Positions 30,681-42,369 of a stretch of 64,000 bases of DNA are shown here, piece by piece. Origin of the DNA: Thiocapsa marina 5811. Its GTDB lineage: Bacteria; Pseudomonadota; Gammaproteobacteria; Chromatiales; Chromatiaceae. The DNA lies in the NCBI RefSeq assembly GCF_000223985.1, contig NZ_AFWV01000002.1:134501-198500 (forward strand). Direction: 5' to 3'. Position 1 is the stretch's first letter, and each line of letters begins with the position of its first letter. The notes under the pieces are model-generated. The model did no database searches and was not told where the DNA came from. It saw only the letters and a list, made by a program, of their open reading frames with translations. The position numbers were made by a program, and so were the translations under genes.

Positions 30681-32437
30681 GGCGAGAGCAGAATCTCCAT
30701 GCCAGGCTCAAGGCCTTCGAGCACGCGCACGCTGTCGATGTCGGTCAGCCCCAGGGTCACGGGCGCCCAGGATGCCACGCCATCTCGGCGAACCCGCACG
30801 CGCGGCCCATCCGGGCCCTGGTCGACGGCGCCGATGGGTATCATCAGGGCCTCGGGCTCGTCTTCAACGATGATGTCCGTCTGCGCGGTCATGCCGACGC
30901 GCACCTCTGCGCGTGCCTCGACGGAAAGGTCGCGGACTTCCACCAAGAGGTCGAAGGTGGGAGCGGCCCGGCCTTGCTCGGGATTGGCCTGCGCCGAGAC
31001 CCACGCCACCTGACCCTCGAGACGCCGACCGGGGAAGGCCTCGCCAGTCACCACCGCCGCCAACCCTGGTTGCAGGTGGGTGATCTCGAGCTCATCAACC
31101 GCCGCGCGTACCGCGAGCCCCGTCATGTCGCCGATCGCCAGAACCGCGACGCCCTCCTTGACCTGGGCGCCGACGTTGAAACCGCCCTCGCTGCTCGACT
31201 CCTTGCTGTCGTTCGGCGCCATCACCACGCCATCCACAGGCGCCACCACCTGGGTTAGAGCCAGTTTGCGCTCCCATTCGCGCATCTGAAACTCGGCGTT
31301 CTCGAGCTTCAGCCGCGCCACCGTGACCTTGTCCGCACTGCCCTTCTCCTGGGTGCTGGCCAGTTCCTCCTGCGACTGCGTGACTTCCATGCGCGCCGCG
31401 GCGATCTGCTCTTCCAACGCCTCCAGCTCGGAGGCCGCGACGATGCCCAGTTCCAGCAAACGCCGAGTCTCTTTGGCCTTGTGCTCGAGGGTAAGCAGGC
31501 TGGATTCAGCGCGCGTCACGCCGCGACGGGCACGATGCATCTCGGTGCTTTGCTCCCAGTTCTCCAGGTGCTCGAGTTCCTCGATCAAGCCTAGATAATT
31601 GGACCTCGCATCGCGGTATTGCACCCGCGCGGGCTCTGCGGCAATCGTGAACAGCAGATCCCCAGCGGCAACGGATTGACCAAATTCAACAAAACGCTCG
31701 GCGATGGTGCCATCGAGCGCCGCCATCAGGTTGAGCATTTCGATCGGCTCGAGCTGGCCGACGAGTTTCAGGCTCACCTGCTGCCGGGTTGGCTCGAGCC
31801 GCAACACCCGATCCTCGCTTCGTGCCAGTCCTGCCGCATCCGCGACCGACGCGCCTGGCGCGACATGGTGATGGCCGAGGTTCCAGGTATAAAGACCAAT
31901 GCCAACGAACACCAGCATCACGAAGCCCGTCGCCAGCGAGCGCACCAGGGTGATCTGACGCGTGAGTGCCATCAGTTCCTGGTTGCGGCTCTCAAGCGTG
32001 CTGTAGGACTCACTGAGCGCGCGATTGCTCTCGGTCAGCTCGGCATTGAGCGCCCGATCCTGTTCACGCAGCGCTTCAAGCTCGGTGATGTCGTTAAGCA
32101 GCGCGACCACGCCCAGGCGTCGACCTTGGCGATCGCGCAGGAGCGAAGTGGTCAGCGCGATGGCCCGATCCGCGGTCTTTTCTCGTCGCAACCAGAACAC
32201 CCGATTCTGCACAGTATTGGCTTGATAGGCGGCATCCAGCACCGCCTGAACCAATTCATCGAGCGACTCATCGGCTACGAAAACAGCCGCGAAGGGCTGC
32301 CCGATCACCACATCGGAACGAACCTCGAGCAGGCGCTCGAGCGCTGGATTGACTGCCATCACCGTGCCGTTGTCATCCAGCACGATGACGCCATCGCGAA
32401 GAGAATGGAGAATCCATTCGGGTACAACCGCGTCCAT
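30677..32437 (-). CDS. Fusion of PAS sensor domain with HlyD-type efflux adaptor
   Basis: Unusual 586-residue fusion. Residues 1-118 form a PAS domain (SLRDGVIVLDDNGTVMAVNPALERLL, ending VALLNDITELEAL), followed by a coiled coil to about 160 and a single transmembrane helix (165-186). The rest is an HlyD/MacA-type periplasmic adaptor: a barrel-lipoyl segment with LDGTIAERFVEFGQSVAAGD, a long alpha-hairpin, the second lipoyl half with VVAPVDGVVMAPN and a C-terminal beta-barrel. PAS would face the cytoplasm, the adaptor the periplasm. The gene overlaps the ATPase gene by four bases and follows the TolC-like gene. The PAS domain could sense redox, a ligand or serve in dimerisation; its ligand is unknown. 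Confidence 0.88.
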   Translation of the reverse strand: MDAVVPEWILHSLRDGVIVLDDNGTVMAVNPALERLLEVRSDVVIGQPFAAVFVADESLDELVQAVLDAAYQANTVQNRVFWLRREKTADRAIALTTSLLRDRQGRRLGVVALLNDITELEALREQDRALNAELTESNRALSESYSTLESRNQELMALTRQITLVRSLATGFVMLVFVGIGLYTWNLGHHHVAPGASVADAAGLARSEDRVLRLEPTRQQVSLKLVGQLEPIEMLNLMAALDGTIAERFVEFGQSVAAGDLLFTIAAEPARVQYRDARSNYLGLIEELEHLENWEQSTEMHRARRGVTRAESSLLTLEHKAKETRRLLELGIVAASELEALEEQIAAARMEVTQSQEELASTQEKGSADKVTVARLKLENAEFQMREWERKLALTQVVAPVDGVVMAPNDSKESSSEGGFNVGAQVKEGVAVLAIGDMTGLAVRAAVDELEITHLQPGLAAVVTGEAFPGRRLEGQVAWVSAQANPEQGRAAPTFDLLVEVRDLSVEARAEVRVGMTAQTDIIVEDEPEALMIPIGAVDQGPDGPRVRVRRDGVASWAPVTLGLTDIDSVRVLEGLEPGMEILLSP

Positions 32438-32534
32438 GATTAGGATGACTCGCCTGCTCGCATCGTGCTAAAACTGTTTCGTTTAAGTTGATTGGTTCAA
32501 CACACCGCGCCCATCAGGCGTCTCTCAGCAACCT

Positions 32535-34073
32535 TCAGGGGCCGGCAGGAATGGGAAGATCGGCGATTTCGATGCGCCAGGTCTCGAGCGTGGTCCCCAA
32601 GGTTTCGTCAAGCGAAGTCAAGGCATTGAGATAGCTGACAATCGAATTCAGCTCGGCATTTTGCGCATTGACCAGATCGTTCTGAAACTGCACAACCTGG
32701 AAGTTGGTTGAACGGCCCAGGTTCAGTTTCTCGCGCTCAACGGCGAGCTGCTGCTCTTGGAGTTCGCGTGAGCGCCGGGACAAATCCACCTGCCGGCGTT
32801 GGATCTCTATGTCGCGCATGGCATTGAGAATCTCGCGCCCGATGCGCTCGCGCAACTCAGTCAAGGAATTCTCCGCCTGACGTCGCTGAACTTCCGCACT
32901 CACCCGTCGTTCCCGCTGCGATCGATCAAACAGGGGCACGATCAGATCGATGCCGACCGACCAGCCTTCGCCGATTGGCTGTCTCGGCAGCGGATCGATC
33001 CAGCGCTCTGAGCGACTGGTGATGCCTCGACTGGCGGTGAGATTCAGCGTCCATTCACTATCGTTCTCGGCCAGTCGCAGCTCGAGTTTGCTGTTGTCCA
33101 GCGCTAGCCGTGCCTGAAGATAGTCTGGCCGTTGCTCGAGAGCGATAGCAAGGAGCCGGCCGTAATCCAGCTCGACATCGACAACCTCAATGGGCTCGGT
33201 TGGGTGAATACGGATGTTGCTGTCTAGATTCAGCAGGCCAATCAGAGTCAGGCGGGTCTGATCAAGACTGTTTTCACTGCTGGCCAGCGCCACCTCGCGA
33301 CTGGCCACGTCGGCTTCGGCCTGGATTAGGTCCTGTCTGGCCATGCGCCCAGCAGCGATCTGCTCGCGGTTGGTCTGGACCAGTTGGCGGGCGCGCTCGA
33401 GCGCACGACGCTCGATCTCGAGCTGCCCCCGGGCTAGCATCAGACTCCGATAGGTGCGGATCACTTCCCCGATGGTACTTGACAATGTGCTGCGCAGACC
33501 CTGCCGTGAGGATTCATAGCGACTGCGCGCCAGCTCAACGGAAATGCGATTGATTGAGACACCACCGCCCTTGAGCAACGGTTGCGTCACCGACACGCCA
33601 AGATCCGCACTGCCGCTTTCGTCAAGCATATTGCCCCGAGAGCCCTGCGCATTCCAGGTGAAGCGGAAGTCAGCACCCGTTGGCGCCTTCCAAATCAGTT
33701 GCGGCTGCAAGGTAAAGGAATCCTGCATGCTCGCGTCCTTGTTTGGGGCCCGCGTTCGGGAACGGTTCACTCCCATGTTGATCTCGCCTTTGGGCACGAA
33801 CTTCCCTTCACTCACCCATAGCTCATATTTATCGAGCACCCCGCCGAGATAAGCATTGCGCAGGCCGATATTATTGCGCACTGCCAGCAGCACTGCCTCC
33901 GGCAGCGTCATGGGAATCGCTCCGGTCACGGGGCCGGATGTCTCGAGTGTAACAGCTCCCTGATCGCTCTCTGCGCAAAAACCAACCATTGTCAAAATCA
34001 TCAGGATTACACCAATCACCAGCCACATTGAGTTCCGTGCCAGTCGCGCGCGATCCATTTTGCAATGATCCAT
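32535..34073 (-). CDS. TolC family outer-membrane channel protein
   Basis: A 512-residue outer-membrane factor with an N-terminal signal (hydrophobic WLVIGVILMILTMVGFC) and the two-fold TolC repeat of long helices and short strands, for example TLPEAVLLAVRNNIGLRNA and SVTQPLLKGGG in the first half and LAIALEQRPDYLQARLALDNSK in the second. It would form the outer-membrane duct for the adaptor and MacB-type transporter encoded downstream. The start at 34073 has no clear ribosome site; an ATG at 34058 is an alternative. The gap to the PAS-HlyD gene is 97 bases. Confidence 0.9.
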   Translation of the reverse strand: MDHCKMDRARLARNSMWLVIGVILMILTMVGFCAESDQGAVTLETSGPVTGAIPMTLPEAVLLAVRNNIGLRNAYLGGVLDKYELWVSEGKFVPKGEINMGVNRSRTRAPNKDASMQDSFTLQPQLIWKAPTGADFRFTWNAQGSRGNMLDESGSADLGVSVTQPLLKGGGVSINRISVELARSRYESSRQGLRSTLSSTIGEVIRTYRSLMLARGQLEIERRALERARQLVQTNREQIAAGRMARQDLIQAEADVASREVALASSENSLDQTRLTLIGLLNLDSNIRIHPTEPIEVVDVELDYGRLLAIALEQRPDYLQARLALDNSKLELRLAENDSEWTLNLTASRGITSRSERWIDPLPRQPIGEGWSVGIDLIVPLFDRSQRERRVSAEVQRRQAENSLTELRERIGREILNAMRDIEIQRRQVDLSRRSRELQEQQLAVEREKLNLGRSTNFQVVQFQNDLVNAQNAELNSIVSYLNALTSLDETLGTTLETWRIEIADLPIPAGP

Positions 34074-34779
34074 AACGCAGATTATGCTTATTAAATTTTT
34101 CTAACTCATGCGCGGTGTTCAGGAGCATTTGCAGGTGATCATTACTCTTTTCCAAGATTTCCAAAAAAATCCCGAAAAAGAATCCGCTCTCGGTTCGGAT
34201 GCCTCATCATGTCCTCCTTACAAAAACTTTCCTATAAATTTACTAGCAAAGCCGGTAATCAAACCAGCCTGCTCATTTTCATTTTGTTCATTTTATATCG
34301 TGGCGGGCTAGTGTTAAATTAAAAACGATAAGCGAGCTTGAACTGCTATACAGTACTAGCGGCCGGGAGACCGAGGACATGGCGGACCCCAAGCGCCAGC
34401 AGGCGTTCGATCAGGTCGTCTCCGACGCCTTTCGGTGCGCTCATCACTCAGCCCTCGCTTTGCAGCCAACGTTTCTAAGTCTAACCCCTCGGTGCGGTCG
34501 AGGACTTGCGCAATCTCTCCTTTTTCGCAGATCGCGCCCGCGTCTCGAGTCAGCCCATGCGCCAAAGGTTTCCAGGCAGCCGCCGCGTCGAAACGCGCTG
34601 GCCAGCTGACCGACCCGCGCCGTGCTCGTAGCCGTTGTCGCTTTGGCCAAGACTGCGTTCTGGCCAGCAATCATCGTTGCAGGCAGGTGCAAGGCTCCCT
34701 TAGGTTATAGGCACCGGGTCATCGGTGGTCCTTCCGACGGCCAGCCGAGGTTTGGCGATCAACAGTTGAGACGAGCCCG
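34074..34779. other. Intergenic region upstream of the giant signalling gene
   Basis: A 706-base stretch between divergent genes. The left third (to about 34330) is AT-rich and probably holds the promoter of the TolC/PAS-HlyD/ABC operon. The right part is GC-rich, with overlapping minus-strand open frames of about 80-104 codons that match no family I recognise; they may be remnants of a lost gene. I do not support any of them as a gene. Confidence 0.4.
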
Positions 34780-37700
34780 ATGAACCATTCCCGCGATCCA
34801 AGTGCGCCGCTCGAACACCCCACACTCGGCCAACTCGCTCGGCTCGAGCCGGCGTGTGTCACCGAGTCGACGTCGCTGCGGGAAGTGCTCGAGCTGATGG
34901 CTGAGCAGCGGCTGAGCTCTGTGGTCGTGGTGCGCGACCGTTTGCCGGTCGGCATCTTTACCGAACGCGACGCGCTCGAGGTCGTTCTCGCTGGAAAGGA
35001 TGCAGCGCACGAGTCGGTCACTAAGCGCATGACGCTCGATCCCGTGACCTGCTCTGCGGATCAGCCCTACATCGAGGGCTACCGATTGATGGAACAGCAG
35101 GGCATTCGGCATCTGGTGCTGGTTGACGGCAAAGGCGACCTGGCCGTGATGGTGACTGAAACGGACTTCGTTGCAGCGATGGATGAGGTCGACTTCCTGC
35201 GCCCGAGGCGCGTGGACGAGGTCATGGTGCGGACACCGGTCACAGTCGCCCCGGACGAGCCGGTCGCGAGCGCGCTCGCGCAGATGCTCGAACGGGGGAT
35301 CAGCTCGGTCGTCGTTGTCCTCGACGGAAAGCCGCTTGGCTTGTTGACCGAGCGTGATGCTTGCGCGCTGTACGACCGGTATCCGGACCTCGGCCAAGTG
35401 GCCGTCGAGGCGGTCATGAGCGCACCGGCCATCGGCATTCAGCCCGACGCCTTGCTGCACGACGCGAGCACGAAAATGCGCGCTGCCACGGTCAGGCGTC
35501 TGGTGGTTGTCGATGCCGAGGGGCGTCTGGTCGGGTTTCTCAGTCGGCGCGATCTGGTCAAGGATCTGCGCAGTCTCTACGAAGACTTGCTCCGTGACCT
35601 GGCGCATCACCAGGCTCGAGAACTCAGCCGATTGCGCCGTGAGCTCCACCGCGATTTCGTGCTCGATGCCCTGCTCCAACAGGAGAATGCGCTCGGCGTC
35701 GTGGCAGCGGACGCCAAGGCCCAAATACGTTTCATCAACCGTGCGGCTCGCCGTTTCGCGGGTTTGGCGGAGCAAGCACCGATCGCGGCGCCGATCGACA
35801 CCCTCGCGGGGGTTCTCCGGATGCTGGGCGGCGACGGAACGGCTATGGCGCGTCGGGTGGCCGCCCTTGTCCCCGGCGAGACCTGGCGGTGCGAGCACCT
35901 GCGCAACCGCGAGGGCCATCTCGCCCTACAGTGCGAGATCTTTGCGGTGGCCACTGCCACCAACCGCATTGCCGGCTACCTGCTCATCATCCACGACATC
36001 ACCGAGCGTGACGAGAGCGAGCGGCGCTTTGCCAAGATCTTTGCGAGCACGCCCTCGGCAGTCGTCATCACGCGACTCTCTGACGGCGTGATCCTCGAGG
36101 CCAACACGAGCTTCTTTCGGCTCTCGGGTTACCCGGTCGAAGAGGTCCTCGGGCGATCGAGCGCGACGTTGAATGGCTGGGTGAGCCGTGAGGATCGGGG
36201 ACGTTATCTCGGCGAGATCCAAGCAGGGCGCACCGTGCAGGGCTTGCGCACCCGCTTCCGTTGCAAGGACGGCACGATCCTCAATGCAGCCGTCAACGGC
36301 GAGCCGATCGAGCTGCACGGCGAGCCCTGTGCGCTCTCCGTGATGACCGACGTCACGGCGGAGTACCGGTATCTGCGTCAGATCGAGCGGCAGCACGAGC
36401 TCTTCGCGCACGTCTTCGAGTCGGTTCCCGATGCCTTTGTAATCAGTAATCCCGAAGGCCGCGTTCTTATGGCCAATCGCGCGGTCGAGCGCGTCTTCGG
36501 CATCGCGCAGGCGGACCTGATCGGGCGTGACGACGGCGTTCTCTACGCCGTGCAGGAGGATCGCGAACGTCTCGCGCGCGAACGCCTCGATCCCGACACC
36601 AGGGTCTTTCGCGCCCCCTACAGGTTGCGCTACCGACGTGCCGATGGCGAAACCTTCGAGGGCGAGAGCGTTGGCACGGTGATGCGTGATCCGCGCGGAC
36701 AGCCGATCGGCTCCCTGGCCATCATTCGGGATGTCTCCGAGCGTGAGGCTGCGCGCCAAGCGCTGGCACGCAGTGAACAGCGCCTGCAAGATCTGGTCGA
36801 TCTGCTGGCGGATTGGTTCTGGGAGATCGATTGCGAAGCCAACTTCACTGAGGTCTCCAATCGCGTACTGAACGTTCTCGGCTACGATCCCGGGTGGCTC
36901 ATCGGCAAGACCCCGTTTGACATCATGCCGGTCGAGGAGGCTCGACGGGCGCGCACCATTTTCGAGACGACTGCAGCGCAAGGTCAGGACGTTCAGTGCC
37001 TCGAGTTGGTGCACCTCAATCGGTCCGGTCAGCCTCGGATCATGCAGACCAGTGCCACCCCTGTGCGCGACGACGATGGGCGCTTGCTCGGTTACCGCGG
37101 TACCAGCCGAGATGTGACCGAAGCGCGCCGGGCAACCGAGGCGCTCGCGGCGAGCCAGGCGCAGCTGCAGGCCATCTTCGACAATGCCAACGTCGGCATC
37201 ATGCTGCTGACCGGCTATCGGATCCTGAGCCGCTGCAATCAGCGTCTGGCCGATATTCTCGGCTACCCCGATCCGGCCGCGATGGCCGGGTTGAGCATGC
37301 GCACCCTGCATCTGAGCGAAGAGTGCTTCATCAACTTCGGCCGCGAGCACTATGCACGTCTGCGCGACAACGAGCAGTTGCATATCGAGGTTCAGCTGCG
37401 CCGCCAAGATGGCTCGTCCGTCTGGTGCTTGCTCTCTGGCAAGGCGCTGGATACCGCGCACCCGGCGGACCTGAACCGGGGTGTTACTTGGACCGTTGAC
37501 GATATCAGCGACCTCAAACGCAAGGAGCAAGAGCTCGAGCGGCTCAACGCGCATTTGGAGCAGGATCAAGCGCTGTTCACCCAAGGGCCAGCGCTGGTGT
37601 TCCGCTGGCGCGCCGAGCCGGGTTGGCCGGTGGAGTACTGCTCGCCCACGGTCGAATCGGTGCTTGGGATACCGGCGCAAGCGCTTCTTGCCGGCGACCC

Positions 37701-40700
37701 TCCGTTCGCTGAGCTGATCCATCCCGACGACCGCAAGCGTGTGGCCGCGGAGATCGAGGCACATGTGCAGGCCGGGCGGGACGGCTACGAGCAAACCTAT
37801 CGATTACAGACCAGCGACGGACAACAGCGGCACTTCTATGACTACACCCGCGTTCTGCGGAATGCCGAAGGTACCCTGATCGGCTATCACGGTTATCTGG
37901 TCGATATTACCGAGCAACGCCGCCATGCGCTCGAGCTGCGGGCGCTGCTTGACGCGCTGCCTGATCCCATCTTCTTTAAAGACCCTGACGGCCGCTATCT
38001 GGAGTGCAACGAGGCCACTGTGCGGATCATCGGGCGTCCGCGCGAGCGCATCCTCGGTGCCACCGACAAGCAGCTATTTGCTGATCCGTTGGCAGAGAGG
38101 CTCCGCCGTTGTGATCAGCTCGCGCTCGAGCAAGGTGAATGCCGTCGCGAGGAGTGGTTCAGTTTGCCCGACGGCACCCGCCGGCTGCTCGATATCCGCA
38201 AGCAGCCCTTCACGCGCGCTGGCGATCAGGCAGCGGGCGTGCTAGCGATCAGCCATGACATCACGACCCAGCATCTGCAGGCACGGATGCTCGAGCGCGC
38301 TCAACGGCTCGCCCGAATCGGCAGTAGCCGCCTCGATCTGCAGACCGGGACTTCGGTCTGGTCGGCAGAGCTCTACGCCATCCTTGGCTTGGACCCGCAT
38401 CATTGTGTCCCGGGCATGGAGACCTTGTTGGCGCATGTCGAACCCCGGGACCGCGAGCGAGTTACGCGGGTGCTCGTCGATCTCGAGTCGGTGCGCAGCG
38501 GACAGGCGGAGCTGGAGTTCTGCATCCGGCGCGCAGACGACGGGTCGCGACGTTGGCTGCACAGCCGCCGCGAGCTTGTGGACGATGATCAGGGTGCTCC
38601 GGTATTCGTCGAGAGCGTCGTGCAGGACATCACCGACCGCCGCGAGGGACTCGAGCGTCTCGAGAAGAGCGAGTGGTTGCTTAAAGAGTCCCAGCAGGTC
38701 GCCCACTTGGGCAGTTGGTCACTGGATATCGCAACCGGTGCAGTGACCTGGTCCGAGGAGGTCTATCGCATCTTCGAGCGCGACCCGCAGACCTTCGACA
38801 CGACCTTCGAGAGCTACTTGGCCGCTGTCCATCCGGATGACCGCGCGGAGGTGCAACGCCTCTATCGGCAGTCTGTCGAGCGGCGCGAGACGCTCGATAT
38901 TCTGCATCGCATCGCCCTGCCCGGCGGCGGGCTCAAATGGGCGGAAGTGCGCGGTCGCACGGAGTACGCCGCCGATGGCCAACCGCAGCGCTCCATCGGC
39001 ACGGTGATCGACATCACCGAACAGCAACAAGCCCGTTTGGCGCTGAACGCGAGCGAAGCGCGCTATCGTGATCTGTTTGAATCGGCCGGGCAGCCGATGC
39101 TCTTGATCGGGGCCGACGGTGCGATCCTGCAGGTCAATCGCACCGCTGCTGAGTTGCTCGGCTATGCGGACCCGCAGGCCCTCGTCGGCGCGCTGATCCA
39201 ATCGCTCTCGCCGATTCGACAGCCGGATGGTCAGTCATCAACCGCCAAAGCGGGGCCGCTGTTGCGCGAGGCGCTGGAGCAAGGGCTTGTGCGCTTCGAG
39301 TGGGATCACAGCGATGTCCACGGGCAAACCATTGCTGTGGATGTCTCCATCGCGCGTGTTTCCATCCAGGACCAAACCTGTCTGTTGGCGAGCTGGTACG
39401 ACCTGCGTGACCGACGCAGGGCCGCTGAGCTCGAGCAGCGGGCCACGATGGTGTTCGCGAATACCGTCGAGGGCATCATGATCACTGATGCGGACAATCG
39501 CATCGTCGCCGTCAATCCGGCATTCAGCACGATTACGGGCTATGCGGAAGAAGAGGTGATCGGACGGTTGCCGAGCTTGCTGCAATCAGGACGTCACGAT
39601 GCAGCCTTCTATCGGGATATGTGGAAGCGCTTGAGCGAGACCGGTCACTGGCAGGGCGAGATCTGGAATCGGCACAAGAACGGCGACGTCTACCCTGAAT
39701 GGTTGGCCTTGAGTCTGATCCGCGACGAGACAGGCAAGGTACAAAAATATTTTGCGGTGTTCAGCGAGATCAGTGAACACTACCGCAATCAGGAACGGAT
39801 CGAAGCGCTGACCTATTATGATCAGCTCACCGGGCTGCCGAATCAGAAAATGCTGCGCCTACGACTCGAACAGGCTCTGCTGTCGGCGATGGCCGCCGGT
39901 GAATCGCTGATGGTCCTGAGCTTGAAGCTGCACGAGTTCAAGCACGTGATCGCGAGCTTCGGACACACGGCCGCCGATGCGGCCCTCGTCGCTTGCGCCG
40001 AGCGTCTGCGTAAGGTCTTGCCGACGGATGCGATCCTCGCCCGTCCAGGCGGTGACAACTTCATTGTGGCGCAGCAATGCGGTGAGGATATGGACGCGGC
40101 GAGCAAGCAAGCGACAGCCCTCCAAAATGCCCTGCGCGAGGAAGCCCGGGTGGCCGGCATCGGTGCGTTCGGGATGTCGAGCTGTGTTGGCATCAGCCTC
40201 GCCCCGACCGATGCCGAGGACGCCGACGTCCTGGTGCGCTATGCCGGCGTTGCGCTGGAGATGGCGAGGCAGACGGGGCCGGGGTCGGTCACTTTCTACC
40301 AACCCGAGATGGCTGCGGCGGCCAAGCGGCGTGTCGAGCTGGAGCATGCACTGCGCAAGGCCCTCGCCGAGGACGCCTTCGAGCTTTACTACCAGCCGAA
40401 GCTCGACCTGCGCTCGGGGCAGATGTGCGGTGCCGAAGCGCTCATCCGGTGGCGTCAAGCGGACGGCACGGTGGTCTTGCCGGCCGAATTCATGCCTGTG
40501 GTCGAAACGACTGACCTCGTGCATCAGGTCGGGCGTTGGGTGATCGAGAGTGCCGCGAAGGCCATCGCCGATTGGCGCGGGCAAGGACTGTCGCCCGGGT
40601 CGGTGAGTGTCAATATCTCGAGTGCCACACTGAGCGCGGGCCTGCTGGCGTCGGCCTTGGAGGATGCCATCGATGCGAACGGGATCGACCCAAGGCGACT

Positions 40701-41496
40701 GGAAGTCGAGGTGTTGGAGAACATCATGCTGCAGGACCCCACGCAAGCCAAGGCCGAGCTGCTGCGAGCTCGCCAGCTTGGCGTGCGCATCGCGCTCGAC
40801 GATTTTGGGACCGGATACTCGAGTCTCAGATACCTGAAGCAATTTCCATTCGACACGATCAAGATCGATCGCTGCTTCATCATGGATCTGAAGCCGAGCT
40901 CGGACGACACGGCCATTGTTCGCTCGACCCTATCCATGGCCCAACAGCTGGGGCTCGAAGTGGTTGCGGAGGGCGTCAGCAGCGACGATCAGCTCCGGCT
41001 ATTGCAGTCGCTAGGTTGTGAGAAGGCGCAAGGCTACCTGATCGCGCGGCCAATGCCGGCGACCGCCTTCACGGACCTGCTGCGCGATCCACAGTCGCTG
41101 TTGGATCCAAATCTGGCAACCCTGATCGGTCGGGCCGTGCTGTTGGTCGGCGCTGACACCGAGCCGAGCCGGCGGCTCGCCTCCGATCTGGCGTCCGGGC
41201 CTTATCGCGTACTCCGAACGCCGGATGCCGATGAGGCGTCGCGCCTGCTTGCCGGCAACGCGGTTGCGATGATCATTGTCGATGGCGTCGGCCTCGGCGA
41301 TGCTGCTCTGGATCTGCTTGAGCGGCTCCGCCAAACGACGCCGCAGATACCACGTGTCCTGTTTTATGAGCGTGCGAAATCCGAGATGCTGCTCGCGGCG
41401 ATCAACCGCGGACAAGTGACCTACTGTCTCGATACTGCCTACCAGCAAGACGACCTCAGGGCGCTGTTTCGGCTTGGCGGCGCGTCAATGGCTTGA
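34780..41496 (+). CDS. Giant CBS/multi-PAS/GGDEF/EAL signalling protein with receiver-like tail
   Basis: A 2238-residue, apparently soluble protein. Four CBS motifs occupy about 8-275 ([34 protein letters not shown]). Eleven PAS/PAC units follow (about 290-1665), each ending in a DIT/DVT-like motif such as [16 protein letters not shown] and [14 protein letters not shown] domain (about 1675-1835) has GGDNF instead of GG[DE]EF, so it is probably not a cyclase. The EAL domain (about 1850-2100) keeps [37 protein letters not shown] and QGYL, so cyclic-di-GMP phosphodiesterase activity is plausible. The last 130 residues resemble a receiver domain. The stop overlaps the convergent SDR gene by 12 bases. 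No membrane segment seen. Confidence 0.92.
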   Translation: MNHSRDPSAPLEHPTLGQLARLEPACVTESTSLREVLELMAEQRLSSVVVVRDRLPVGIFTERDALEVVLAGKDAAHESVTKRMTLDPVTCSADQPYIEGYRLMEQQGIRHLVLVDGKGDLAVMVTETDFVAAMDEVDFLRPRRVDEVMVRTPVTVAPDEPVASALAQMLERGISSVVVVLDGKPLGLLTERDACALYDRYPDLGQVAVEAVMSAPAIGIQPDALLHDASTKMRAATVRRLVVVDAEGRLVGFLSRRDLVKDLRSLYEDLLRDLAHHQARELSRLRRELHRDFVLDALLQQENALGVVAADAKAQIRFINRAARRFAGLAEQAPIAAPIDTLAGVLRMLGGDGTAMARRVAALVPGETWRCEHLRNREGHLALQCEIFAVATATNRIAGYLLIIHDITERDESERRFAKIFASTPSAVVITRLSDGVILEANTSFFRLSGYPVEEVLGRSSATLNGWVSREDRGRYLGEIQAGRTVQGLRTRFRCKDGTILNAAVNGEPIELHGEPCALSVMTDVTAEYRYLRQIERQHELFAHVFESVPDAFVISNPEGRVLMANRAVERVFGIAQADLIGRDDGVLYAVQEDRERLARERLDPDTRVFRAPYRLRYRRADGETFEGESVGTVMRDPRGQPIGSLAIIRDVSEREAARQALARSEQRLQDLVDLLADWFWEIDCEANFTEVSNRVLNVLGYDPGWLIGKTPFDIMPVEEARRARTIFETTAAQGQDVQCLELVHLNRSGQPRIMQTSATPVRDDDGRLLGYRGTSRDVTEARRATEALAASQAQLQAIFDNANVGIMLLTGYRILSRCNQRLADILGYPDPAAMAGLSMRTLHLSEECFINFGREHYARLRDNEQLHIEVQLRRQDGSSVWCLLSGKALDTAHPADLNRGVTWTVDDISDLKRKEQELERLNAHLEQDQALFTQGPALVFRWRAEPGWPVEYCSPTVESVLGIPAQALLAGDPPFAELIHPDDRKRVAAEIEAHVQAGRDGYEQTYRLQTSDGQQRHFYDYTRVLRNAEGTLIGYHGYLVDITEQRRHALELRALLDALPDPIFFKDPDGRYLECNEATVRIIGRPRERILGATDKQLFADPLAERLRRCDQLALEQGECRREEWFSLPDGTRRLLDIRKQPFTRAGDQAAGVLAISHDITTQHLQARMLERAQRLARIGSSRLDLQTGTSVWSAELYAILGLDPHHCVPGMETLLAHVEPRDRERVTRVLVDLESVRSGQAELEFCIRRADDGSRRWLHSRRELVDDDQGAPVFVESVVQDITDRREGLERLEKSEWLLKESQQVAHLGSWSLDIATGAVTWSEEVYRIFERDPQTFDTTFESYLAAVHPDDRAEVQRLYRQSVERRETLDILHRIALPGGGLKWAEVRGRTEYAADGQPQRSIGTVIDITEQQQARLALNASEARYRDLFESAGQPMLLIGADGAILQVNRTAAELLGYADPQALVGALIQSLSPIRQPDGQSSTAKAGPLLREALEQGLVRFEWDHSDVHGQTIAVDVSIARVSIQDQTCLLASWYDLRDRRRAAELEQRATMVFANTVEGIMITDADNRIVAVNPAFSTITGYAEEEVIGRLPSLLQSGRHDAAFYRDMWKRLSETGHWQGEIWNRHKNGDVYPEWLALSLIRDETGKVQKYFAVFSEISEHYRNQERIEALTYYDQLTGLPNQKMLRLRLEQALLSAMAAGESLMVLSLKLHEFKHVIASFGHTAADAALVACAERLRKVLPTDAILARPGGDNFIVAQQCGEDMDAASKQATALQNALREEARVAGIGAFGMSSCVGISLAPTDAEDADVLVRYAGVALEMARQTGPGSVTFYQPEMAAAAKRRVELEHALRKALAEDAFELYYQPKLDLRSGQMCGAEALIRWRQADGTVVLPAEFMPVVETTDLVHQVGRWVIESAAKAIADWRGQGLSPGSVSVNISSATLSAGLLASALEDAIDANGIDPRRLEVEVLENIMLQDPTQAKAELLRARQLGVRIALDDFGTGYSSLRYLKQFPFDTIKIDRCFIMDLKPSSDDTAIVRSTLSMAQQLGLEVVAEGVSSDDQLRLLQSLGCEKAQGYLIARPMPATAFTDLLRDPQSLLDPNLATLIGRAVLLVGADTEPSRRLASDLASGPYRVLRTPDADEASRLLAGNAVAMIIVDGVGLGDAALDLLERLRQTTPQIPRVLFYERAKSEMLLAAINRGQVTYCLDTAYQQDDLRALFRLGGASMA

Positions 41497-42312
41497 AGTC
41501 GAATCCAGAACTGCGTCGATCTGGCGCACCAACTCCGCGCACTTGTGTGCGTCCAACGCATCGGCATGCGGCGCAGCGAAGCGACCCTTGTCGTTATCGA
41601 AATAGAGGCCGGAGGCGCCCGCGAACTCTTCCGAGAGCGCGGCGCGGACCAGGATCTCGGCACCAATCCGGATATCCGCGCCGGCAACGCCGAAACCGTC
41701 CTTCACCATCTTGGTTCCGAGCATGGAGCCCGGATTGACGGCGATGACGGCCGGGCCTGCGCCACCGAGCGACGGGTCGAGCGAGAGCGCCAGGGCACGC
41801 GACCACATGGTCAGCGCCAGCTTGCTCTGCGCGTAGGCGGCGAAGTCGTCCGCCAGCGCGACGCGCCCGGCCAGCGCCTCGGGGTCGACCGGCGACTGGG
41901 CCGCGGAGGACAGGTTCACGACGCGCCCGTCGGGGCCGAGCACCGGCAGCAGTCGTTGCGTGAGCAGGTAGGGGGCGAGGGTATTGACCGCGAAGCGCAC
42001 GTCGAGGCCGTCGCGCGTTCTGGTCTTGGGGGTCTTGAAGATTCCGGCGTTGTTGATCAGCACGTCGAGCCTCGGGTGCTCCGCCGCCAGGGTTTCCGCG
42101 AGTGCGGCCACCTCCGCCAGGTTGGAGAGGTCGGCGATGTAGCCGTCGATTCGAGTGTCGTCGGCGTGCGCTGCGACGCTGGCTTGGGCCTGCTCGAGCT
42201 TCTGCGGATTGCGCCCGTGCAGCAGGACGCGATGACCCTCGGCGGCGAGTCGCTGGGCCGCCGCGAGGCCGATGCCGTCGGTAGAGCCGGTGATGAAGAT
42301 GGTCTTGGGCAT
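41485..42312 (-). CDS. Short-chain dehydrogenase/reductase
   Basis: A 275-residue SDR with the cofactor motif TGSTDGIG near the N-terminus, NNAG (INNAGIF), the catalytic Ser in NLSSAAQ and the active-site pair YAQSK. Such enzymes are NAD(P)H-dependent oxidoreductases; the substrate is unknown. It is the last gene of a four-gene minus-strand run (quinone-oxidoreductase-like enzyme, cupin, LLM oxidoreductase, SDR) next to a divergent LysR regulator. Its end overlaps the end of the giant signalling gene by 12 bases. Confidence 0.9.
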   Translation of the reverse strand: MPKTIFITGSTDGIGLAAAQRLAAEGHRVLLHGRNPQKLEQAQASVAAHADDTRIDGYIADLSNLAEVAALAETLAAEHPRLDVLINNAGIFKTPKTRTRDGLDVRFAVNTLAPYLLTQRLLPVLGPDGRVVNLSSAAQSPVDPEALAGRVALADDFAAYAQSKLALTMWSRALALSLDPSLGGAGPAVIAVNPGSMLGTKMVKDGFGVAGADIRIGAEILVRAALSEEFAGASGLYFDNDKGRFAAPHADALDAHKCAELVRQIDAVLDSTSSH

Positions 42313-42369
42313 GGGGGGGTGCTCCGTCGGTCGGCGGTGTCTGGTTCGCTGAGATGGGCTTGGAACGAC

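Noticed and set aside
35926-37794. Minus-strand open frame of 622 codons
   Set aside because: Antisense to the multi-PAS gene, no domain, no ribosome site.
39811-40330. GGDEF domain as an active diguanylate cyclase
   Set aside because: The active site reads GGDNF instead of GG[DE]EF, so cyclase activity is unlikely.
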